Positions 47,346 through 56,550 of a DNA stretch of 64,000 bases are shown here, one piece after another. Location: NCBI RefSeq assembly GCF_004138105.1, contig NZ_RXHQ01000007.1, positions 1-64,000 of the forward strand, given 5' to 3'. This stretch comes from Xylanivirga thermophila. GTDB taxonomy: Bacteria; Bacillota; Clostridia; Caldicoprobacterales; Xylanivirgaceae. Each line of letters begins with the position of its first letter. The first letter of the stretch is position 1. The notes under the pieces are model-generated. The model did no database searches, was not told where the DNA came from, and worked only from the letters and a program-made list of their open reading frames with translations. A program made the translations under genes and the position numbers.

Positions 47346-49139
47346 TTATTCTATTATAAGGTCTGTAAACTTAAAATTCACCGTATCTACAAGCCCTCTA
47401 TTTGTTAGTCTGAGTTCTGGCAATACGGCAAGGGACAAAAGGGCCATGGTCATAAATGGAGATACTAAATCACATCCTAGTTGTCTCCATGCTTCTCCCA
47501 ATGCATCAACATTTTTAGCTATATCCTCCGCAGGCAGTTCACTCATAAGACCTGCTATAGGCAATGGCAACAGTCCTGTAACTTCTCCATTTCGTACAGC
47601 TACCATCCCCCCTCCTGTCTTAATCAATGTATTAGCAGCTAGCGCCATGTCATCATCATTTACACCTATTACAAGGAGGTTATGGGCATCATGGGCAACA
47701 GTTGATGCTATAGCACCTTCCTTTATATGAAATCCCTTTACCAAACCCTTTCCCATAGTGCCTGTGGCCTTATGTCTCTCTATGACTGCAGCTTTTATTA
47801 TATCCTGTTTTAGATCTATACCAAGCACCTCATCTAATACGGGCATCATACATTCCCTTGCATAGTTATTGACCTTCGCTTCTACGATTTCCATCACCCT
47901 GGCCTTTACCCTACCATTTGGTCTATTCTCTACATTAATGACAAAATCTTTAGGTGTAAGTTTTCTTCCTACTTTCATGGTATCCTTTGAATACTTAGGA
48001 TATACACCATTTGGAATTTCTACTATTGTTTTTCCACCTTTAGCGACTATTTCTCCATTTATTAGTACCATCTCCACCTTTACCTGGGTAAGATCGCTTA
48101 TAAATACTATATCAGCACATTTACCAGGAGATATGCTGCCAAGATCCCTGTCCATCTGAAAACACTGGGCAACATTTATGGTCGCCATCTGTATAGCAGT
48201 TATGGGATTTACACCCTCTTCTATAGCACGCTTTACTATATAGTCCATATGTCCCTTTGAGATAAGGGTACTTGGATGTGTATCATCGCTAACCAAGGTA
48301 GCATATCTAGTATCTATATTGTTTTCCGTTATGCTCTTTACCGTCTCCTTTACATCATGCCATGCCGAACCCTCTCTCAGCTGTGCATACATCCCAAGAC
48401 GCATTTTTGCCAGGGCATCCTCTGCCCTTATGGATTCATGACAGCATCGTACCCCGGAAGCTATATAAGCATTTAATCCAGAGCCGGTTTCAGGCATTGA
48501 ATAATGACCGGTTATTATCTTATCCGCTTCTAGAGTAGCCTTAAGTTCACTATGTACATCATGATCTCCAGATATAACACCTGGAAAATTCATCATTTCC
48601 CCTAGTCCGGCTACTCCTTCCCATTCCATGCTGTTTTTTATATCATCGGGACCAATTGAAGCGCCCGCGTCCTCAAAACCCGGTACTGCCGGTACGCATG
48701 AAGGAGTCACAGTATATACCTTTAGAGGCACCTCCTTGGCATCGTCCATCATAAGCCTTATCCCGTCCATACCTAGTACATTACCAATCTCATGGGGATC
48801 CATATATATAGCAGTAGTTCCATGGGGCATAACCGTTTTTGCATATTCTCTGACAGGCATCATACTGCTTTCGACATGTATATGTCCATCCATAAAACCT
48901 GGGGCCATATAAAGACCTTTAGCATCTATTATCTGCGTATTTGATCCTATTGTATGCGTAGCATCTCCTACTAGTGCGATTCTTCCATGGGTAATGGATA
49001 TGTCCATATTATCCATTATCTCTCCCGTATTAACATTTATTAACCGGCCATTTTTTATCACCACATCGGCCTTTTCTCTCCCTTGTGCTACTGCTACTAG
49101 TTTTTCTGTCACTTCAGCTAGTCTATAATATTTATTCAT
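47346..49139 (-). CDS. ade: Adenine deaminase
   Basis: A 597-residue amidohydrolase that converts adenine to hypoxanthine and ammonia in purine salvage. The metal motif 'GFMDGHIHVESSM' (about residue 90), 'YMDPHEIGNV', and the C-terminal adenine-deaminase domain ('GTMGKGLVKGFHIKEGAIASTVAHDAHN') are present. GGGAGG precedes the ATG. No purine riboswitch was seen upstream. Confidence 0.96.
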   Translation of the reverse strand: MNKYYRLAEVTEKLVAVAQGREKADVVIKNGRLINVNTGEIMDNMDISITHGRIALVGDATHTIGSNTQIIDAKGLYMAPGFMDGHIHVESSMMPVREYAKTVMPHGTTAIYMDPHEIGNVLGMDGIRLMMDDAKEVPLKVYTVTPSCVPAVPGFEDAGASIGPDDIKNSMEWEGVAGLGEMMNFPGVISGDHDVHSELKATLEADKIITGHYSMPETGSGLNAYIASGVRCCHESIRAEDALAKMRLGMYAQLREGSAWHDVKETVKSITENNIDTRYATLVSDDTHPSTLISKGHMDYIVKRAIEEGVNPITAIQMATINVAQCFQMDRDLGSISPGKCADIVFISDLTQVKVEMVLINGEIVAKGGKTIVEIPNGVYPKYSKDTMKVGRKLTPKDFVINVENRPNGRVKARVMEIVEAKVNNYARECMMPVLDEVLGIDLKQDIIKAAVIERHKATGTMGKGLVKGFHIKEGAIASTVAHDAHNLLVIGVNDDDMALAANTLIKTGGGMVAVRNGEVTGLLPLPIAGLMSELPAEDIAKNVDALGEAWRQLGCDLVSPFMTMALLSLAVLPELRLTNRGLVDTVNFKFTDLIIE

Positions 49140-49179
49140 GATTCAGCCTCCCATATTTTTATATTTCTCTTTATTTTTC

Positions 49180-50169
49180 TTAATCTTTATCCTTTTTAAT
49201 TCCAACATGAACTTTTTCTATTGTTTCTTGGGTTGGAATTATAAGATAGCTCCCTACTTGCAATGTTTTATGGTCTGCTATTCTGTTGATTTTGCCCAAA
49301 GCCTCTCCATATCTAGAGTGGCCATAAAACTTCCTACTAAGGTCTGATAGGGTATCCCCTGCCCGCACCTTATAAATCTTTTCTTCTTTTAAATTAGTAA
49401 CATCCTGTAAATTAGTAACATCCTGTAATTTTACTTCCATCGTCTTAATTTCCTGTTCCCTATGCTCCAGGGCATCTTCTAAATCGCCAATGGTTTTCTT
49501 TAATGCCAATATCTCATCATTATATTTAGTGTCCCCATACTCTTTTTCTTTATCTGTATCTATTTTTTGTGTTTCATTCCCATTGTATGATATCCTATTG
49601 GTTTTAAAATCCATATATTTAAGGTATAGGAAATAGACTAAACTAGCCACTGATATAAGTACAATGATCCACTTTGCATAATATGTATGTTTTATATCTT
49701 TTTGCTGTCCTTTAGCTTTGCTATAGAGCCCACACCCATTATAGCGCCTTAATCTGCCAGCTTCCCAAATATAAAAGCTCAAATCATCAGCCTTATCATC
49801 CAAGAGACACATAACCTGGAAGGGATCTGCAAAAAAACTTTGATGAATGAACTGATCCTCTTCCATCATCATAGCATTCCAGCCTGTACGCACTCCATAC
49901 CATCCTAAAATCTGTTGATTAGGAAATCGCTTTATTAACCTTGTTTTTATATCTATCCATCTTATATCTGTCAACGTATCCCTTACACCCTCTAATTTAC
50001 CAACAGGCATTATATCTTCTATATATACAAAAATGCTTTGGTCGTGCCTCTCCCGCCTTCCAACTAAAATGCCAAAGCTTTTTCTCCCTATAATTCTCTT
50101 GTTTTGACGAAGCAAAGAATGCTTAAGCGATTCAGGCATAAAAATTTTAATGTATCCTTCTCCAATCAA
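49180..50169 (-). CDS. Membrane protein with inactive JAMM/MPN-like domain and C-terminal LysM
   Basis: 329 residues. Residues 1-150 resemble a JAB1/MPN fold ('FGILVGRRERHDQSIFVYIEDIMPV', 'ILGWYGVRTGW'), but the metal-binding H-x-H is replaced by G-V-R-T-G, so it should not be a protease. A membrane helix (about 185-205), a coiled coil and a C-terminal LysM ('YKVRAGDTLSDLSRKFYGHSRYGEALGKIN') follow; LysM binds peptidoglycan. TTG at 50169 with GGGGAGGG 8 bp upstream is chosen because the upstream ATG at 50292 lies in a terminator arm. An 18-bp tandem duplication repeats L-Q-D-V-T-N before the LysM. Confidence 0.75.
   Translation of the reverse strand: MIGEGYIKIFMPESLKHSLLRQNKRIIGRKSFGILVGRRERHDQSIFVYIEDIMPVGKLEGVRDTLTDIRWIDIKTRLIKRFPNQQILGWYGVRTGWNAMMMEEDQFIHQSFFADPFQVMCLLDDKADDLSFYIWEAGRLRRYNGCGLYSKAKGQQKDIKHTYYAKWIIVLISVASLVYFLYLKYMDFKTNRISYNGNETQKIDTDKEKEYGDTKYNDEILALKKTIGDLEDALEHREQEIKTMEVKLQDVTNLQDVTNLKEEKIYKVRAGDTLSDLSRKFYGHSRYGEALGKINRIADHKTLQVGSYLIIPTQETIEKVHVGIKKDKD
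49391..49426. repeat. Two tandem 18-bp units in the LysM gene
   Basis: The unit aaattagtaacatcctgt occurs twice in a row and encodes a repeated six-residue block in the linker before the LysM domain. It keeps frame, so it is a recent slippage duplication that probably varies between strains. Confidence 0.9.
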
Positions 50170-50282
50170 TTCTTCTTCCCTCCCCGCATACAATGAGCTT
50201 TTAATATGGTTATATACATTATGCCACCACAGACCATATAAGTAAATACCAAACTCCCCATCCAATATAGCTGCAAAATTCA

Positions 50283-50335
50283 AACAAACCATATTATCAT
50301 TGACCTATAAACATTCAATGATAATATGGTTTGTT
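50283..50335 (-). terminator. Long perfect hairpin upstream of the LysM gene
   Basis: Perfect 21-nt arms around an 11-nt loop lie just after the exported protein gene ending at 50357. The T-tract on the minus strand is weak (TTTGTTTGAATTTT), so it may act in RNA stability as well as termination. Confidence 0.65.
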
Positions 50336-50356
50336 CAACACTTCAAATACACCTTA

Positions 50357-51016
50357 TTAGTATTGGAATCTACCCTTTATCTCGTTTAAATTATACCATT
50401 TAAGCAGTTCATTAAAGAATTTTTCATCTGCAATGAGATCATGGAGCGTATATTTATATCCCCGTTCGTATGTACTTTCCAAACTTTCCTTTGGAGCAGT
50501 CTCCTTTTCTCCCGGAGCCAAACGCACATAAAGGGTCTGCACTATGACTTTTGACCTGTTCTTCACGGTTATCTCTATGTCTATGTTGTCCTTAGTATCA
50601 AGCCCAGCAAATCCCACATTCCAATATATCTGCCCGGTTTCCATGTCAAAAGCCCTTTCCGCCTTACGGCTGGGTTTTATGACCTCACTTATATCCCCAT
50701 TGTCATACAGTCTTACAGCCTCTACATATATACTATCTATATTCCATGATTCGGTTGGAAATATATCAATGCTGGTAAGTGTTACGTTATCTATTTTATT
50801 ACCCTTATCACCATAATATATATGTACCTTAGATATATAGCGCTTAGGTACCTCTATCAATACCTTTCTAGGTACATTATCCCTTAGTTTGTTATCTAGA
50901 TTTGGATCTTTTGTCATCTCCTTAAGACTCATCCATCTTACAGCAGCAAATGCCACAGTACTTACCATCAATATAGACAAGGCTATTATAAATGTAACGA
51001 TTACTTTTTTATTCAT
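50357..51016 (-). CDS. Exported protein of unknown function
   Basis: 219 residues with a signal peptide or anchor (about 1-25, 'VIVTFIIALSILMVSTVAFAA'), then a soluble beta-rich domain. AAAGGAG precedes ATG 51016. It starts just after the lipoprotein gene, so the two share a transcript and probably work together at the cell surface. No known family recognised. Confidence 0.75.
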   Translation of the reverse strand: MNKKVIVTFIIALSILMVSTVAFAAVRWMSLKEMTKDPNLDNKLRDNVPRKVLIEVPKRYISKVHIYYGDKGNKIDNVTLTSIDIFPTESWNIDSIYVEAVRLYDNGDISEVIKPSRKAERAFDMETGQIYWNVGFAGLDTKDNIDIEITVKNRSKVIVQTLYVRLAPGEKETAPKESLESTYERGYKYTLHDLIADEKFFNELLKWYNLNEIKGRFQY

Positions 51017-51030
51017 GATTAAACTCTCCT

Positions 51031-51798
51031 TTACTGTATAATGCATTTTTGCGTACTTATCACCCTACCTTCCATATCGTACATGGATAAATCTATGGTG
51101 CTGCCTTTTTTAAGACCTGCAATGGATAAATTATATCTGTTTCTGCCATTATACTGCATATCCGTATTATTTGCCTTCACAGAATAGACCGCTGGTGTCA
51201 CCTGTACAGATATATCAGTTGCCAAATCACTATATTCTATATTTATGCTCTTTATATACTGCTTTTTGGGCTCATCTTCGCCTTTATTTTTATCTTTATT
51301 GTCATCTAGTTTATTTTTATCATCCTTTGGTGGGTCATTTTTTTGGTCATTATTAGTATTATCAAGCCATGGGGCTTTAGATGGGCTTTGCGGTTTCTGA
51401 ATCTTACCTGGATAATTATTATTAGGAAATGTATTGCTCTTTTTATCATCATCTCTACCCTTCTTGGGTAAGACTTTATTGCTATCTTCTTTTATTACAC
51501 TGGCCCAACCATTATCCCCATCGTCTGATAATTGTGCATGCCTATTATCCATCTCCTCACGTATTCCCTCTATATCTATATGTTCTGATGCTTCAACATT
51601 GAAAGAATTTGCATCTTTATATGGAGAGGTTTTTGCATTATCAATCCATTTTTCCAAATTATCAATATCCTTATCCATACTGGCAAGCATTGCCTCATAT
51701 TCAGCATTATTTCCTTGCTGAGACGTGCAACTGCACAGTGGCAGTGCAATGGATATTGATAATATTATAAATACAATGTAATTTTTTCTATTGATCAT
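51031..51798 (-). CDS. Lipoprotein with low-complexity linker, unknown function
   Basis: 255 residues with a lipoprotein signal ending 'ALPLCSC' (lipidated Cys at about 22 or 24). A Lys/Asp/Asn-rich disordered middle (about 90-180) leads to a small C-terminal beta domain. It is the upstream partner of the exported protein at 50357-51016. Not recognised. Confidence 0.75.
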   Translation of the reverse strand: MINRKNYIVFIILSISIALPLCSCTSQQGNNAEYEAMLASMDKDIDNLEKWIDNAKTSPYKDANSFNVEASEHIDIEGIREEMDNRHAQLSDDGDNGWASVIKEDSNKVLPKKGRDDDKKSNTFPNNNYPGKIQKPQSPSKAPWLDNTNNDQKNDPPKDDKNKLDDNKDKNKGEDEPKKQYIKSINIEYSDLATDISVQVTPAVYSVKANNTDMQYNGRNRYNLSIAGLKKGSTIDLSMYDMEGRVISTQKCIIQ

Positions 51799-51934
51799 AA
51801 ACTCTATCCCCCATTTTTAACTAAAACTATCCTATAATATAATATCGGCAATAGATTATATAAACTTAAGTATTTTTTCTATAGTTTATTCTTATATAAT
51901 ATTATAGTTCCACAGATTATTAAGACTAATAGGT

Positions 51935-51969
51935 AAAAAATCCTCGTACATCAGTATGATATACAAGGA
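51935..51969 (-). terminator. Terminator after the ROK-SIS gene
   Basis: Stem TCCTTGTATATCA/TGATGTACGAGGA with two wobble pairs, followed by T6 on the minus strand. It ends the carbohydrate locus. Confidence 0.85.
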
Positions 51970-52003
51970 CTTCCCGCTTTTAATCATTATCAATATATAT
52001 TTA

Positions 52004-53662
52004 TCACTCAAAAAACTCTTCTTCTAACATCGCACAAAGGGTATGGTAAACGGGCAAATGATATTCCTGTATGTCAGCCGTACTTTGGCCTGGTACATTG
52101 ATTAAAACATCGCTAATATGAGCAAGCTCTCCCCCTTCTGACCCAGTCATACCTATTACCTTTAACCCCAAAGCTTTTGCCACCTTTGCAGCATTAACCA
52201 CATTTGTAGAATTGCCAGATGTACTGATACCTAAAAAAGTATCACATTTTTGACCATAGCCATATACCTGCTGAGCAAACACCATTTTTGGATCGACATC
52301 ATTCATAAAAGCTGTAGAAAAGGCAGTATGACCAGTTAAAGATATTGCAGGTAAAGCCCCTTGCAAAAATTCACCTTTTTGACCAATTAATTTTAGCATA
52401 TCTTCATTTAGGGGGCGTTTTTTATAAAATCCCTTCATAAGCTCCCCTACTATATGTTCTGCATCAGAAGCACTGCCACCATTTCCACATACAAGAAGTT
52501 TCCCATGCCCACTATATGTCCTTAGCAAAATATTATATGCATCCATTATTTTATCTTTTATCCCCATAAGTTCAGGATAACGTTCAAACAATCTATTATA
52601 ATGATACATAACCTTTTCATCTTCTTCCGCATGGCTAGGCATCGGATCAATTCCCATTTCATAGCATGCAGTTATAATACTTGCTAAATCTCCTATTCTT
52701 TCACCGGTTTGAGCAGGGACAATGCTACATATCCTTTGTGAATGCATAAGAGCCTCCCTTTGTATCACCCGTTCCATAGATGCTCGAAGCAAATTTTCAC
52801 TTCTCACGAATATACTGCCAATTACTATCTTCTCAGGATTTAGTATATCGATGAAGATACTCAAAGCCTTCCCCAGTTTCTCACCCACTATTTCGTATAT
52901 CTTCTTTGCATCATCATCACCATTATTTGCATATTCTGCAATAACCTTTGCACTTATTTCCTCTATCTTTATACCATCTTCAATCCACGCTGGTACCTTA
53001 CCCATATCCAACATCTGTTTGGTAATGGACTGGGCTAAGCGACCAATTCCTGCACCACTGCAAAAGCCCTCTATAGAGCCATTTTTCCCAAATCCGAAGG
53101 GACCATCGTCCTCCAAACGAATATGACCTACTTCACCTGCCATATCATTTTGTCCTCTAACTAGCACTCCTTCCGATATAATACCTGCACCAAAGCCGGT
53201 ACCCATGGTTAAAAACATCATATTATTAGTATCTCGGCCTGCTCCTAATTTCCATTCTACTAAGGCACATGCATTTGCATCGTTTTGTATAAATGCCGGG
53301 ACATTAAACTCTTCAGTTAGCAATTTGGCAAAGGGTATATTGTCCCATCCAGGCAAGTTCGGTGGAGATAATATAATGCCATTTCGACTATCTAATGGTC
53401 CACCACAGCTTACCCCAATACCTATTACTTTGCTTATTGTAAGGTTATTTTTTTTGAGTATATCCCATGCCGAAGCGAAAAGTCTCTCTTGAGCTTGCAA
53501 ATATCCTTTACTGGCGTTTGTAGGAAATGTAATTTTATCTATAAGCTTTATTCCATTTGACACCGAAGCTAAATTTACTGCACATTTCGTCCCACCAATA
53601 TCAAAACCTATAATGTATTCTATTTTTGTACCCCCTTGTATAATTTTGCATCTGTTCACCAT
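52004..53662 (-). CDS. Fused ROK sugar kinase and GmhA-like SIS isomerase
   Basis: About 552 residues. The N-terminal ROK domain (about 10-310) has the phosphate loop 'GFDIGGTKCAVNL', catalytic Asp in 'FIQNDANACA' and 'GTGFGAGIISEGVL'. The usual zinc cysteines (C-x-C-G-x2-G-C) are absent, replaced by 'FGFGKNGSIEGFC'. The C-terminal SIS domain (about 345-552) matches sedoheptulose-7-phosphate isomerase, with 'GNGGSASDAEHIVGEL', 'GISTSGNSTNV' and 'IQEYHLPVYH' carrying the metal and catalytic residues. One chain could phosphorylate and isomerise a sugar. The start is uncertain: ATG 53662 or 53683. Confidence 0.85.
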   Translation of the reverse strand: MVNRCKIIQGGTKIEYIIGFDIGGTKCAVNLASVSNGIKLIDKITFPTNASKGYLQAQERLFASAWDILKKNNLTISKVIGIGVSCGGPLDSRNGIILSPPNLPGWDNIPFAKLLTEEFNVPAFIQNDANACALVEWKLGAGRDTNNMMFLTMGTGFGAGIISEGVLVRGQNDMAGEVGHIRLEDDGPFGFGKNGSIEGFCSGAGIGRLAQSITKQMLDMGKVPAWIEDGIKIEEISAKVIAEYANNGDDDAKKIYEIVGEKLGKALSIFIDILNPEKIVIGSIFVRSENLLRASMERVIQREALMHSQRICSIVPAQTGERIGDLASIITACYEMGIDPMPSHAEEDEKVMYHYNRLFERYPELMGIKDKIMDAYNILLRTYSGHGKLLVCGNGGSASDAEHIVGELMKGFYKKRPLNEDMLKLIGQKGEFLQGALPAISLTGHTAFSTAFMNDVDPKMVFAQQVYGYGQKCDTFLGISTSGNSTNVVNAAKVAKALGLKVIGMTGSEGGELAHISDVLINVPGQSTADIQEYHLPVYHTLCAMLEEEFFE

Positions 53663-53867
53663 ATCCTCATGGCGATTGGACATGGCACTAGATTAAACTT
53701 ATCCGAATGCACTACTTAAGACTATGCTAAAACATCCATATTAATATTGCATCCTGTCAATGTTTTAAGCTTTTTTAGTTTCCACATACATGGATTCAAC
53801 AGAATTAAAAGAGGCGTTCCATGCACTATTCTACCACGTATATGTATCAAAACAAACTAAAAATAAT

Positions 53868-53919
53868 AAAAAGCTCCGAGTCAAGGTATTTAATATTTCC
53901 CCTCAACTGAGAGCTTTAT
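53868..53919 (-). terminator. Probable terminator after the PHP gene
   Basis: Stem AAAGCTC/GAGCTTT followed by a T-rich tail on the minus strand. It sits in a 296-bp gap between the PHP and ROK-SIS genes that otherwise shows nothing convincing. Confidence 0.5.
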
Positions 53920-53958
53920 CTGTATTCATACTTATTATAACTGATCGTGTTTATATAT

Positions 53959-54726
53959 TTAAATACTATACTGTATGCACTTATGTCCCTTGATTTTTTC
54001 AATTCCCCAATCTATCATCCCTACTGCATCTAAGGCATGGGCATCGCTTCCTATACTCATGGGAATATTGTTTTGAGATAATTTATCTATTACCCAATCA
54101 CGAGGTGACTTTGTCATACAATGTAGTTCTATAGCCTTGTTTGAAAACCTTAATGTATCTATCAACTCATCTATATATTTTTCATCAAAATATCTATTTG
54201 CAATTTTCTGTGCCAACCGTATACGTCCTTCAAAGGTAGTAGTATTTGGTACAAGCATGGAACCATATGGAAGATAACTTTCCATATGCCCCAATATATT
54301 GCCTGATCCCTTTGCCATATTTATTACTTTATTCTTATATGCAGTCCAAAATTTATCATCATAATACTTACCAGGTATAATACTCCCTCCATATTCTATA
54401 TAATGGGGGCTGGTAATTATAATTTCACAGTTTTTTATAACCCTATCACTTAATCGAATTTTACCATAGAAATCTGTACAGGTTTCTATACCACAAATAA
54501 CCCTTTGTCCTTTTTTACAGGCATATTCCTTTATCATAGAAAAATGCTCTATTAAATCCATCTCTCTTATATTATTTATTGAAGGATTTGGATCATATGG
54601 ATCAAAATGATCTGTAATAGCTATACTTTCTAAATTCAATTCCCGTGCCCTGTCTATTACTTCCTTATAGCTGCCTTCTCCATCGGAAAAGGTAGTATGG
54701 ATATGATAGTCTACCCGTTTTACCAT
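53959..54726 (-). CDS. PHP-domain phosphoesterase
   Basis: 255 residues with the PHP metal motifs 'YHIHTTFSDGEGS', 'CGIETCTDF', 'ITSPHYIEYG' and 'GSDAHALDAVG'. The family includes histidinol phosphatase and other phosphoesterases. With no his gene nearby and transporter genes directly upstream, it more likely acts on an imported sugar phosphate or phosphodiester; this is inference. ATG 54726 (AAGGAGT upstream) overlaps the end of the permease gene. Confidence 0.88.
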   Translation of the reverse strand: MVKRVDYHIHTTFSDGEGSYKEVIDRARELNLESIAITDHFDPYDPNPSINNIREMDLIEHFSMIKEYACKKGQRVICGIETCTDFYGKIRLSDRVIKNCEIIITSPHYIEYGGSIIPGKYYDDKFWTAYKNKVINMAKGSGNILGHMESYLPYGSMLVPNTTTFEGRIRLAQKIANRYFDEKYIDELIDTLRFSNKAIELHCMTKSPRDWVIDKLSQNNIPMSIGSDAHALDAVGMIDWGIEKIKGHKCIQYSI

Positions 54727-54733
54727 AAATGCT

Positions 54734-55561
54734 TTACTCCTTAACACCAGTTAAGGATATCCCCTGTACAAAATATTTTTGGAATGATATATAGACTATA
54801 AGCACTGGTATTATGGCTAATGTAGCTGCCGCCATTTTTAAATTATACGCATCGTAATACTGGCTAGAAAATTTAGCTATTGCAACTGGTAACGTCCTAA
54901 GTTCATCACTATTTACTACCAATAATGGCCATTGGAAGGCATTCCAACTGGCAACAAATTTATTAATAGTAATTACTGCTATTATGGGTTTTACAAGGGG
55001 GAGTATCAATTTATGGAATATATAGAATTCCCCTGCCCCATCTATCCGTGCAGCTTCGATAAAAGCTGTAGGTATAGTAGTCATAAAATTACGCATTAAA
55101 AATATACTGAATGCATCTGTGATACCAGGAAATATCAGACCAAAATACGTATCTATTGCCCCTACTTTATAGGTCAATATGTATAATGGTATTATAGTAG
55201 CTACCCAGGGAACCATAGTAGTTGAAAGTATCATAGTAAAAAAAACTTTTTTGCCTTTAAATTTATATTTTGCAAATCCATACCCTGCCATAGTAACAAT
55301 GAAAAGATTCAACACAACCTGCATACCTGTTACAAATAGGCTGTTTAAATAATATTTCCCGAAATTAGCCTTATCAAAGAGCTCTTTAAAATTATCGAGC
55401 ATAAACTTTTTCGGTAAAATTTTAGGTGGTATTAAATAAAACTCATTAATTTCTTTGAAAGAGGAAAATATCATCCAAACAAATGGCACTACCACAAAAA
55501 GGGAACCTACGCATAATAGAATAGTAACTATTACGTTTTTTGTCTTTTTATCCTTTCTCAT
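54734..55561 (-). CDS. Sugar ABC transporter permease (MalG type)
   Basis: 275 residues and six helices with the EAA loop 'AARIDGAGEFYIFHKLILPLVKP'. It is the second CUT1 permease. GGGGAGGG precedes the ATG. No ATPase gene is present in the operon, as in many CUT1 systems that share one elsewhere on the chromosome. Confidence 0.94.
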   Translation of the reverse strand: MRKDKKTKNVIVTILLCVGSLFVVVPFVWMIFSSFKEINEFYLIPPKILPKKFMLDNFKELFDKANFGKYYLNSLFVTGMQVVLNLFIVTMAGYGFAKYKFKGKKVFFTMILSTTMVPWVATIIPLYILTYKVGAIDTYFGLIFPGITDAFSIFLMRNFMTTIPTAFIEAARIDGAGEFYIFHKLILPLVKPIIAVITINKFVASWNAFQWPLLVVNSDELRTLPVAIAKFSSQYYDAYNLKMAAATLAIIPVLIVYISFQKYFVQGISLTGVKE

Positions 55562-55578
55562 TTAATACCCTCCCCTTT

Positions 55579-56478
55579 CTATTCTTCATCCAATTTTAAG
55601 AATTTATATTGCAACAATGTCACTGTAAAAACTATAATAAATAGCAAAAAGGATGCAGCACTTGCATATCCCATCTCTGAACTCAGAAAGGCCTTATCAT
55701 AAATATAGTTTACAACAGTATATGTGCTTTTTAATGGACCTTGTAGCATGTAGGTTTCCTGAAAGATCATAAATACACCTATCACCCCTGTAATAGCCAA
55801 ATATAAATTAGCTGGTTTTAATAGTGGAAATGTAATATGACAAAACCTTTGCCACCAGTTTGTACCATCTATCTCTGCAGCCTCTATTAACGATTGGGGT
55901 ATATCCTTAAGGCCTGCCAAATATATAAGCATGGCTGCACCTGCGCCTTTCCAAACTCTAAAAATTATTACAGATCTAACAGCAGTTTTTGCATCTGATA
56001 CCCAGCCTATGCTGGATAGGCCTATTGCATTTCTAATACTATTAAAAAGTCCAAAAGTAGGTTGAAAAAACCAATCAAATAAAATTGCAGCGGCTATAGT
56101 CGAGGTAATTACAGGAGAATAGTATACTACCCTAAAAAATGTAATTCCCTTTATATCATTATTCAAAAGCATTGCAACTATCAATCCAACTAGCATTATT
56201 AATGGTACTGATATGAAAAATTTTGCCATTACTATTATAGATTTTTTGAATGCAGGGTCCCTAAATAATCTGGAGTAATTATCCAAACCAATAAAATTCA
56301 TCTTAGGACTTAATGCACTCCAATCGCTAAAACTTATAGGTAATGCCATAATTGCAGGTAAAAAAGTTACTATAGTTAAATATATCATAGCAGGACCAAT
56401 AAAAATATAAGGTGCTATTTTTTGGTTTTTAGATTTTAATCTAGTCTTGGATTTGACAATTTCCGTTTGATTAGACAT
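55579..56478 (-). CDS. Sugar ABC transporter permease (MalF/UgpA type)
   Basis: 299 residues with six helices and EAA loop 'AAEIDGTNWWQRFCHITFPLLKP'. ATG 56478 has GGGAGG 5 bp upstream. It pairs with the MalG-type permease and receives substrate from the lipoprotein encoded upstream. A 14-bp hairpin separates it from that gene. Confidence 0.94.
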   Translation of the reverse strand: MSNQTEIVKSKTRLKSKNQKIAPYIFIGPAMIYLTIVTFLPAIMALPISFSDWSALSPKMNFIGLDNYSRLFRDPAFKKSIIVMAKFFISVPLIMLVGLIVAMLLNNDIKGITFFRVVYYSPVITSTIAAAILFDWFFQPTFGLFNSIRNAIGLSSIGWVSDAKTAVRSVIIFRVWKGAGAAMLIYLAGLKDIPQSLIEAAEIDGTNWWQRFCHITFPLLKPANLYLAITGVIGVFMIFQETYMLQGPLKSTYTVVNYIYDKAFLSSEMGYASAASFLLFIIVFTVTLLQYKFLKLDEE

Positions 56479-56499
56479 AATAACCTCCCTAAACATTTT

Positions 56500-56540
56500 A
56501 TATACAAAGCCCCAAATACCTTAAAAGGGGCTTTGTATAT
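56500..56540. terminator. Intra-operon hairpin between binding-protein and permease genes
   Basis: 14-bp perfect arms (atatacaaagcccc and complement) with a 13-nt loop but no clear T-tract. Such structures after binding-protein genes protect the upstream message and reduce read-through. This would give more binding protein than permease. Confidence 0.7.
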
Positions 56541-56550
56541 AAAAATTGTT

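Noticed and set aside
49391-49426. CRISPR-like repeat pair
   Set aside because: It is a direct tandem duplication without spacers inside a coding linker.
50170-50292. N-terminal extension of the LysM protein to ATG 50292
   Set aside because: The ATG lies within a perfect terminator arm with no ribosome binding site, and the extra residues look non-coding; TTG 50169 has GGGGAGGG.
53790-53993. 67-codon plus-strand frame between the PHP and ROK-SIS genes
   Set aside because: No ribosome binding site, and it runs antisense into the PHP gene; treated as chance.
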